Source: JAHDHU01 sp964509175
GTDB lineage: Bacteria; Bacteroidota; Bacteroidia; Chitinophagales; Saprospiraceae
Direction of reading: 5' to 3'
Length of the DNA: 64,000 nt
Assembly: GCA_964509175.1 (NCBI GenBank)
Contig: CAZDWO010000013.1
Coordinates: 5,702 to 69,701, forward strand
This document shows positions 36,846 to 42,912 of the stretch, piece by piece (position 1 is the first letter of the stretch; each line of letters opens with the position of its first letter). The position numbers and the translations under genes are program-made. Below the pieces are notes generated by a model that made no database searches, was not told where the DNA came from, and saw only the letters and a list, made by a program, of their open reading frames with translations.

Positions 36846-37094
36846 CTAGTATTTTACTCCGTGCTTTACACCTTTAGATTCTAACTTCTTTAGATAAGAG
36901 TATAGACCTAGTTTATTAATAGTTCTAAGTGCAGCACTGGATACTTTAAGAGTTACCCACTTGTCCACTTCAGGAATATAAAATTTCTTAGTATGAAGGT
37001 TAGGTAAAAATCTTCTTTTGGTTCTCATCTTAGAGTGAGAAACATTATTACCGCTTATCGGTCTTTTTCCAGTAAGTTGACAAATTCTTGACAT
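36846..37094 (-). CDS. rpmB: 50S ribosomal protein L28
   Basis: 82-residue ribosomal protein L28 (MSRICQLTGKRPISGNNVSHS, TKRRFLPNLHTKKF). First gene of the unit, 21 bp before rpmG. A TACTTTTG -7 element lies upstream at 37133-37140. Confidence 0.96.
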   Translation of the reverse strand: MSRICQLTGKRPISGNNVSHSKMRTKRRFLPNLHTKKFYIPEVDKWVTLKVSSAALRTINKLGLYSYLKKLESKGVKHGVKY

Positions 37095-37132
37095 AATCTT
37101 TCCTGTTTACGCTGTTGCGAAAAATAAGAGTG

Positions 37133-37140
37133 CAAAAGTA
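37133..37140 (-). promoter_or_regulatory. Bacteroidota -7 promoter element (TACTTTTG) of rpmB
   Basis: Exact TAnnTTTG match on the minus strand, 38 bp before the rpmB ATG, followed by GCA as at several other promoters in this window. Confidence 0.55.
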
Positions 37141-37192
37141 AGTTTTTTCTTTGATAAAATACTAGTTGAAAACTTACAAAAGTGGATAATCT

Positions 37193-37222
37193 AAAAAAGA
37201 GGAGTAAATACTCCTCTTTTTT
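37193..37222 (-). terminator. Terminator of tRNA-Arg
   Basis: A perfect 14-bp inverted repeat (37193-37206 with 37209-37222) with A and T runs at the ends, just past the tRNA 3' end. It can act in both directions. Confidence 0.8.
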
Positions 37223-37229
37223 AAAATCG

Positions 37230-37303
37230 TGACCACAGAAGGAGTCGAACCCTCAACCTCCTGAGCCGTAATCAGGTACTCTATCCAATTGAGCTATGTG
37301 GCC
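37230..37303 (-). tRNA. tRNA-Arg (anticodon ACG)
   Basis: The minus strand folds as a cloverleaf. The acceptor stem GGCCACA pairs with TGTGGTC (one G-T pair), followed by discriminator A. The anticodon stem CCTGA/TCAGG encloses the loop TTACGGC, giving anticodon ACG. The T-loop is GGTTCGACTC. CCA is not encoded. An exact -7 promoter box lies 12 bp upstream and a terminator downstream. Confidence 0.96.
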
Positions 37304-37315
37304 ATTTACGGTCTG

Positions 37316-37323
37316 CAAAAGTA
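37316..37323 (-). promoter_or_regulatory. Bacteroidota -7 promoter element (TACTTTTG) of tRNA-Arg
   Basis: Exact TAnnTTTG match on the minus strand, 12 bp before the tRNA 5' end. Confidence 0.6.
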
Positions 37324-37517
37324 ACTTATTTCTTTAGGGTGATGAATAATTACTACTATTAATCGTCTACATTTTTACTTTTTTGTAGATAGTGTACTTC
37401 TTTACTGACGATGTAGTCAAAAAAATAGGATGTTAGAACTATGTCGGTAAACCGCAAATAGGTTGCACTCTTTGCATTAATCTTGTAGCGTTATTTAATT
37501 ATTCACTAAACCTAAAT

Positions 37518-37766
37518 ATGCAAGCAACTAATTACGACTGTGATGTATGTCATAAAGAGATCAAATTTGGATCACCTTATATCGCCATTTGTTTTAATAT
37601 CGAGAACATGGAGAGAGAGTATCTGAATCAGCAGGATTATGTCAATGTCATTACCTCTGACCAAATATTTACCATGTGCGGAAAGTGTGGGAACAAGCGT
37701 AATGCTGAGCAAACTACTTCCTTATTAAGTAATGGGTTTAAAGTAGATCATCCTCGATTAAATTAA
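37518..37766 (+). CDS. Small zinc-ribbon-like protein, unknown function
   Basis: Unrecognised 82-residue protein with two CxxC pairs (CDVCHKEI near the N-terminus and CGKCGNKR about 45 residues later). These suggest a bound zinc. It has no signal peptide. It opens the accessory region and is followed 16 bp later by another small Cys-containing gene, possibly in the same transcript. Confidence 0.65.
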   Translation: MQATNYDCDVCHKEIKFGSPYIAICFNIENMEREYLNQQDYVNVITSDQIFTMCGKCGNKRNAEQTTSLLSNGFKVDHPRLN

Positions 37767-37782
37767 GACAAGGATAAGACTC

Positions 37783-38181
37783 ATGGAAGTTTTCTCATCT
37801 AAATGTGATTCAACGGCTAATCAAACGCTCCTAGACTCTCAAAGGATAATGGAGTGTTTTAGAGAATTTTTTATTTGCAAACGGTGTAATCGGATTAAAG
37901 ACCTCTTTTGGCTTGATATTGAGTTTAATGATACACTTACTCGAAAATCAATCTATGGTAGACCATATGTTCTGGATTTCTTGGAGGATTTTATAGTAGG
38001 AGTCATGTCCCGACGTATATTGAAATTAGAGCTTGGTGTATTGCCTAAGAACTTGCCAGCCTGGTATGTGGTATATCAAAACAAGAAGCTCGAATTATGG
38101 ATCTTCAAAATAGTAGAGGATAAGGTGATCGGAATAGAAAGGACTCATCGAATGCCTAATTCTTTAATTCTCACTACTTAG
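37783..38181 (+). CDS. Hypothetical protein
   Basis: Unrecognised 132-residue protein with a CxxC pair (FFICKRCNRI) and a globular C-terminal half (LPAWYVVYQNKKLELWIFKIVED). No signal peptide or membrane segment. It follows the zinc-ribbon-like gene by 16 bp and overlaps the convergent WYL gene by 8 bp. Confidence 0.6.
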   Translation: MEVFSSKCDSTANQTLLDSQRIMECFREFFICKRCNRIKDLFWLDIEFNDTLTRKSIYGRPYVLDFLEDFIVGVMSRRILKLELGVLPKNLPAWYVVYQNKKLELWIFKIVEDKVIGIERTHRMPNSLILTT

Positions 38182-39205
38182 AATAAATACCATTGGCTCT
38201 AGTAATTCTAGAAGTGATTAAATCTTTGAATGATTTAGGGCTAATGACTTCTAGTGTATCTGCGTTGGCCAAAATTTTTGATTGTAATTCAAAATTGGGG
38301 ATTACCTCTAATTGAAAGATGGCAAAATCTTTTTCCTCCTTTATCATTTCCTGACTATGATGAAAAGGCTTAGTGTCTAAATAGTATTTCTGTCTACCCA
38401 GGGCTTTTATTTTAATAGTCTGCTTAGTGGAGTTTGCTGGTATCGATACTCCTACTATATCTTTAGAGTAAGAACTTAAATGAAAGGAAGGGTCTTTGTA
38501 AAAAGCAATTATGGAATCATGGATTTTCTTTACTCTATCTAATCCGAGATTGGTTAGGGATTTATTCTCATGGTCGTATCCGATTAAAAACCATCTGTTA
38601 TTGTATTCTTTTAGTAGATAAGGACTGATGATTCTTTTTACAGTATCACCTCCAAATGGACGATATTCAATTCTGAGAGTTTGTTTAGTTCTAATCTTTT
38701 CCTTTGCAGCACTTAGCCATTTTATGCCTAGAACATTAGTGCTCTTTTCAAACTGAATGCTTTTTGCATCAGCTCGGCTATTGTAAATTTTGTATGTGTT
38801 TTCTATACGCAATACCGTTTCCTCTAAGTCTTTAAATTGATTATTGCCGCAGAGGTCTTTCATTATGGCTAGTGCTTCAGAAAGTCTTACTTTATCTGGG
38901 TCAGAAATCTTTGCCTTAAAGGCTTGATAGTTTGGGTCGTCATAATAATAACCTTCTTTCTTATCATGCATAATAGGAGCTCCAAAACCATAGACATCAT
39001 CCTTCATAAATTTCAGGTCGTACATAAGTGTCCTTCTGCTGATCGGAGAAAACTTCTTTTCCTTTTTAGATTTATACACCTCGTACTCATGGACAGCGTC
39101 AGAGCATTCTTTTATTAGATCTTTTACGAAATATTGACCATCTCTAGATTTAAGACATTGATCTATGGTACGGTATCTGACAAGGGCATGATTGTTACTG
39201 GACAT
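38174..39205 (-). CDS. WYL-domain transcriptional regulator
   Basis: 343 residues: an N-terminal HTH-like region (about 1-100, SRRTLMYDLKFM), then a WYL ligand-binding domain (about 165-235; IEYRPFGGD, ISPYLLKEYNNRWFLIGYDHE) and a C-terminal WCX-type extension. WYL regulators commonly control phage-defence loci and often respond to nucleic acid signals. It lies at the entry to the accessory region, divergent from the DUF4258-like gene. An exact -7 element (39226-39233) fits the start. It may be the regulator of the GTGCA-N7-TGCAC promoters, but nothing in the sequence proves it. Confidence 0.9.
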   Translation of the reverse strand: MSSNNHALVRYRTIDQCLKSRDGQYFVKDLIKECSDAVHEYEVYKSKKEKKFSPISRRTLMYDLKFMKDDVYGFGAPIMHDKKEGYYYDDPNYQAFKAKISDPDKVRLSEALAIMKDLCGNNQFKDLEETVLRIENTYKIYNSRADAKSIQFEKSTNVLGIKWLSAAKEKIRTKQTLRIEYRPFGGDTVKRIISPYLLKEYNNRWFLIGYDHENKSLTNLGLDRVKKIHDSIIAFYKDPSFHLSSYSKDIVGVSIPANSTKQTIKIKALGRQKYYLDTKPFHHSQEMIKEEKDFAIFQLEVIPNFELQSKILANADTLEVISPKSFKDLITSRITRANGIYSK

Positions 39206-39225
39206 AATAGGGATATTGAATAGTA

Positions 39226-39233
39226 CAAATATA
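39226..39233 (-). promoter_or_regulatory. Bacteroidota -7 promoter element (TATATTTG) of the WYL gene
   Basis: Exact TAnnTTTG match on the minus strand, 20 bp before the WYL ATG. Confidence 0.5.
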
Positions 39234-39367
39234 GTGCGTCATACATTTTATACTTGTTTTATAAAACCGTCCAGCTATACCAAAAAGAACTAGAAAATGA
39301 CGAGCTACAATACTGGAGATAAATCAATGTCTATGAGAAAATTTCAGGATTATAATAAAATACTCAA

Positions 39368-39401
39368 GTGCACTCTCATTGCACTATGACTCCGAGTATT
39401 G
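39368..39401 (+). promoter_or_regulatory. GTGCA-N7-TGCAC promoter module, copy a
   Basis: The palindrome arms are at 39368-39372 and 39380-39384. After 9 nt comes a -7-like element, GAGTATTG (39394-39401). The ATG of the DUF4258-like gene follows at 39416. A second inverted repeat (ATTGAAT/ATTCAAT, 39398-39415) overlaps the -7 end and abuts the ATG. Confidence 0.6.
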
Positions 39402-39415
39402 AATAAACATTCAAT

Positions 39416-39763
39416 ATGAATCTACTCACCATACAAATCCAAGATAAATATGATTTTCTACACCAACTAGAGTTCGGCCTCAGTACTCATTGTCTAAAGC
39501 GTCTAGCACAACGAGGAATTACCCATCGCATGCTTAGTCTCTGTCTGCTCTATGGAGAAGAAATTTCCCGTCATGGTCTCAACTATTATTACATGAATGA
39601 CAAAAACATTCCTAAAAGCCTATTGGCTTCTCTTAAAGGCAGGCTCAAAGGACTGGTTGTAGTTTGCGATGATCGTATGGGGTCCATAATAACTGTATTC
39701 CATGGGTACAAAGGGATGATCCATATCCGTAAGAAGCGTAAGGCTATCAGCAAATGGAATTAG
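39416..39763 (+). CDS. DUF4258-like small protein
   Basis: 115 residues with the DUF4258 pattern: THCLKRLAQRGIT, LLYGEEISRHGLNYYYM, then LKGLVVVCDDRMGSIITVFHGYKG. DUF4258 proteins are small, mostly beta, and often appear in toxin-like or mobile contexts; the activity is not established. It has its own operator-containing promoter (copy a) and stands alone. Confidence 0.75.
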   Translation: MNLLTIQIQDKYDFLHQLEFGLSTHCLKRLAQRGITHRMLSLCLLYGEEISRHGLNYYYMNDKNIPKSLLASLKGRLKGLVVVCDDRMGSIITVFHGYKGMIHIRKKRKAISKWN

Positions 39764-39852
39764 ATTAGAATTAAAGTTGATTCATTTTATAATTATTACA
39801 TACGTAGCAGTCCTATTTTATTTTAGCCGTTGTACTTTTATCTACTTAGCAT

Positions 39853-40776
39853 ATGCAGAAGTCAGTAGAGAAAAGAATAAGGCTTTTAAGTAAAAAAGAG
39901 AAACAGCTATCTAGAGAACTAGATGTGGCTTATAAACTATGCAATTCTGATGCTGATCTTTCCCTGGCCAAATCCCGAATGGTTCTAGAGAAAATTGTGA
40001 AAAAGATCTATTCCCATTATTCTGATGGTGAGGTTTATAAAGGAGATTTGAATTCATTGTTGAAAAATACAGTCCTAAGAGAAAAAATACCAAGTAGGAT
40101 ATGGACGAGGATGCATAGCATAAGAGCCATGGGTAATCTAGGAATTCATGGATCTGAAATAAATGCGGTAGATGCACATATGATTTTAGAGAATCTATGT
40201 GAGATCACCGAATGGTATTTAGATTCAGAAGCCTTTGGCAAAAAGCCGAAAAAGAAAGGCCCCAATCAACTTGTAAAACCTCTTCTAGTTCTAGGTACAT
40301 TGGCATGTCTAGCGGCTGCTTTTTATTGGAATTCGGGTAACACTGAAAAACAAGAAAAGGAGAATACTTCTTTAACCGAGGGACATCAGTCCAACAAAGA
40401 GGATAGAGCTTACGCAGACTTGACAGGATCGTGGAATATGGTCATGACGACTGAGGAAACCACTTTTAAGCCTTTCGAGGGTTTAGAAGTGGAGTTTTTG
40501 ATATTTATTACTCAGCAAAAAGAAAATGTAGAGGGTCAAGGTGAGAAGATAAAAGAAAATCGTGAAGAGCTGAGTGGTAAGCAAAAAACCAAATTATCAT
40601 TTACGGGAAACGTCCAAGACAGTACAGTAGTGCTTAACTACACAAACTTCGGGGCAAAAAGAGTTTCTCTAGGGCAGATAAGCTTGAAGCTTAATGAAGA
40701 CGGAGAATTAAAAGGTACTCACACTGCCTCTGCGGCCAACTCAAAAGGTCCGGTCCACATGACCCGAAATAACTAG
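39853..40776 (+). CDS. DUF4145-like, single-pass membrane protein with exported C-terminal domain
   Basis: 307 residues in three parts. Residues about 10-130 form a DUF4145-like helical domain (LSLAKSRMVLEKIVKKIY, SIRAMGNLGIHGSEI), as found at the N-terminus of some HsdR proteins, including the one in this window. A single membrane segment follows (about 140-157, PLLVLGTLACLAAAF). A charged linker then leads to a beta-rich lipocalin-like domain (about 190-305, DLTGSWNMVMT to GTHTASAAN). With the N-terminus cytoplasmic, the C-terminal domain would be periplasmic. The function is unknown; it may be a defence effector or sensor. Confidence 0.65.
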   Translation: MQKSVEKRIRLLSKKEKQLSRELDVAYKLCNSDADLSLAKSRMVLEKIVKKIYSHYSDGEVYKGDLNSLLKNTVLREKIPSRIWTRMHSIRAMGNLGIHGSEINAVDAHMILENLCEITEWYLDSEAFGKKPKKKGPNQLVKPLLVLGTLACLAAAFYWNSGNTEKQEKENTSLTEGHQSNKEDRAYADLTGSWNMVMTTEETTFKPFEGLEVEFLIFITQQKENVEGQGEKIKENREELSGKQKTKLSFTGNVQDSTVVLNYTNFGAKRVSLGQISLKLNEDGELKGTHTASAANSKGPVHMTRNN

Positions 40777-40785
40777 AAGGGTATA

Positions 40786-40819
40786 GTGCAGATGCATTGC
40801 ACAGTCGGTATTATTATTG
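40786..40819 (+). promoter_or_regulatory. GTGCA-N7-TGCAC promoter module, copy b
   Basis: Palindrome arms at 40786-40790 and 40798-40802. After 9 nt comes TATTATTG (40812-40819), one mismatch from TAnnTTTG. It lies 118 bp before the start of the small exported Cys-rich protein gene (40920), so the leader would be about 97 nt. That leader contains a 14-codon micro-frame (40853-40897). Confidence 0.6.
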
Positions 40820-40919
40820 TTCTTTCTTAAATGTTAAAATAAATCTATTAATATGGAAAGGTTAGTCAGTAATTTCTCTATATTTCGGATACCTTAAATT
40901 AAGATCAACTAAGAGAACT

Positions 40920-41333
40920 ATGTACCATTCTTTAAGGACAACATCGAAGCAATACTTCGGAACATGGAGCATTATTGTATGTATCTGTGGTTTGATACTA
41001 TTGTGTAATATAGACGCTACTGCCCAATATGTATATAAAACACCTTACGGCAAAAAGTATCACACCTACACCTGCCATTCTGTAAAGAATGTTTCTGAAA
41101 AAATAAGTCTAAAAAAGGCCGTAACGGAGCACGGATTGGCTCCATGTAAGAGATGTAAGCCTCCAGTATCCAGTGATAGAAGATCAAAGTTTGATAATCG
41201 CAATAAAGCAGTGGGAGAGTGTACTAAGGTAAGATGTACTGGCTGGGCTAAGACTCAGAAAAGAAGATGCAAGAGATCAACCAAAATGTGCAACGGCCTT
41301 TGTTTCCAACATCAAAACCCTAATAGAGCATGA
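40920..41333 (+). CDS. Exported Cys-rich small protein
   Basis: 137 residues: an N-terminal membrane/signal segment (about 17-36), then a small metal-binding-like motif. That motif, VYKTPYGKKYHTYTCHSV with LAPCKRCKPP, is of the type seen beside secreted nucleases and in DNA-repair Ada-like fragments. A basic C-terminus has CTGWAKTQKRRCKRSTKMC and CFQHQ, resembling DUF5763-type modules. It overlaps the exported nuclease gene by 4 bp (ATGA), so the two are translated together. Confidence 0.65.
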   Translation: MYHSLRTTSKQYFGTWSIIVCICGLILLCNIDATAQYVYKTPYGKKYHTYTCHSVKNVSEKISLKKAVTEHGLAPCKRCKPPVSSDRRSKFDNRNKAVGECTKVRCTGWAKTQKRRCKRSTKMCNGLCFQHQNPNRA

Positions 41334-42151
41334 GTCGTCTATTAACATTACTGTTGATTATGATTTCTGGATCATGCATGGGACAGGAGCTGAGTATCGT
41401 TTCTTGGAATCTTAAGAAATTTGGAAAGAGTAGAGATAGTATCGAAATGTTGGCTATTGCCAAAGAGCTAAAGGACATAGATCTAGTATGTATACAAGAG
41501 GTAGTGGCCAAAGATCCAGGAGGAGCAAAGGCAGTTGCAAGATTAGCTGATGTATTAAATCGAACTGGGAGTAAATGGGATTATAGAGTAACTGATCCTA
41601 CGGGTGATAAAAGTCCCAATAAAAGAGAGCGATATGCCTTTCTATGGAAAACCTCCAAGGTAAAACTAGACAGTAGAGTAGAGCTCATAAAAGAACTAGA
41701 TAATGCTGTATGTAGAGAGCCAGCAGTTGCAGTGTTTAAGTATGAAGGAGAGCTCATTAATATCATAAATTATCATGCCTGTACCCATAATTCGTCTTAT
41801 CCAGAGCGTGCAGAAATAAAGGCTATTTCCGATTGGTTATCTATGGCTTCGGAAGGGAATTATATCTGGTGCGGTGATATGAATTTGGTTATTACTGATC
41901 ATGCTTTTGAATCGGCGTTTAATCTAGGATACGAGAGTGTCTTGCATGGAGAAAAAACCTCTCTAAAAAAAACCTGTGTAGATGGTAACTACCTCAGTAG
42001 AGCTGAGGACAACGTATTGTATAAATTAACTTCCCTTAAGTATTCTGATTATTCTGTTCTTGACTTTATCAGCAAAGGGGACTGTGAAGAAGTAAGCTGG
42101 AAAAGGCATAGTTATTCGGATCATTTAGGGGTGGTGGTTAGAGTAGAGTAA
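41330..42151 (+). CDS. Exported endonuclease/exonuclease/phosphatase family protein
   Basis: 273-residue DNase I-like (EEP fold) enzyme. A lipoprotein-type signal (LLLIMISGSCMGQ) leads to the fold: LSIVSWNLKKFGK, the metal-binding Glu in LVCIQEVVA, INYHACTH, WCGDMNLV and the terminal YSDHLGV. All catalytic positions look intact. It is probably an envelope or secreted nuclease. It is co-translated with the small Cys-rich exported protein, and both lie behind operator copy b. Confidence 0.85.
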   Translation: MSRLLTLLLIMISGSCMGQELSIVSWNLKKFGKSRDSIEMLAIAKELKDIDLVCIQEVVAKDPGGAKAVARLADVLNRTGSKWDYRVTDPTGDKSPNKRERYAFLWKTSKVKLDSRVELIKELDNAVCREPAVAVFKYEGELINIINYHACTHNSSYPERAEIKAISDWLSMASEGNYIWCGDMNLVITDHAFESAFNLGYESVLHGEKTSLKKTCVDGNYLSRAEDNVLYKLTSLKYSDYSVLDFISKGDCEEVSWKRHSYSDHLGVVVRVE

Positions 42152-42237
42152 TTAGAATTTGTTAAAAAATAGTGATGAAAATGAATCTTATAAACCGAGT
42201 AAATTGTACAAGGCAGCAGGTTGAATTAAATTGAAGA

Positions 42238-42912
42238 ATGACGAAAGTAAGATATCTAAAGGTGCAATTTGATAAAAATTTGATGGCATATGAGATTCCA
42301 TATTTTAGAGCTGCTGTAATAGAGGCAAGTGAGAGAAAATCTAGTTTGTTTCATAACCATGATGGAAAAGATAAGGTAATCTATCGATATCCTTTAATTC
42401 AATATAAAATTCTCCAAAAAAGACCAGCCATAATATGTCTGGAGTCTGCTACGGATGATATTCATCATTTGTTACAGAATCAAAAATTTGAATTTAGAAT
42501 AAAGTCTAAGAAGGTCAATTTTTCGATAGAGGATATACACATGACTTTTGTTAATATGCAAACATGGGATAAGGCATTTAGATATAATCTATTGCATTAC
42601 ATCCCCTTTAACCAGGAGTTTTATGAAAGGTATAAAAAAATGGATGGGGTTGTAGAGGAGATGAGATTTTTGCAAGAAAAATTATACTCTCATATAGTGG
42701 GTATTATGAAGCAGCTAAATATAAATGAGCCGATACCTTTAAATGTAGTGATCAATAAAATACTATCAACCAAGTATATAGAATATAAAGGTCAGTTTCA
42801 TCTCACGTTTAACTTAGAGTTTACTTCTAATATTTTAATGGCAGATAATATGGGTATCGGAAAAGGTGTTTCAGTGGGATTCGGGATTTTAAAAAATCAG
42901 GGCAATAAATGA
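42238..42912 (+). CDS. cas6: CRISPR-associated endoribonuclease Cas6
   Basis: Processes the CRISPR transcript within the repeats. The 224-residue RAMP protein ends with the Gly-rich loop GIGKGVSVGFGIL typical of Cas6. N-terminal His residues (FHNHDGKD, IHHLL) could serve in catalysis. By pattern it belongs to the Cas6b-like group seen in Bacteroidota. First gene of the type III-A operon; its last codons overlap the cas10 start by 4 bp. Confidence 0.87.
   Translation: MTKVRYLKVQFDKNLMAYEIPYFRAAVIEASERKSSLFHNHDGKDKVIYRYPLIQYKILQKRPAIICLESATDDIHHLLQNQKFEFRIKSKKVNFSIEDIHMTFVNMQTWDKAFRYNLLHYIPFNQEFYERYKKMDGVVEEMRFLQEKLYSHIVGIMKQLNINEPIPLNVVINKILSTKYIEYKGQFHLTFNLEFTSNILMADNMGIGKGVSVGFGILKNQGNK

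Noticed and set aside
37460..37485. Possible fifth palindrome (TTGCAC followed by TTGCAT) before the zinc-ribbon-like gene
   Set aside because: It lacks the GTGCA left arm and the 7-nt spacing and has no -7 element 9 nt downstream.
42152..42237. Operator copy in front of cas6
   Set aside because: The 86-bp gap was read on both strands; there is no GTGCA or TGCAC arm, so the effector operon does not visibly share the operator.
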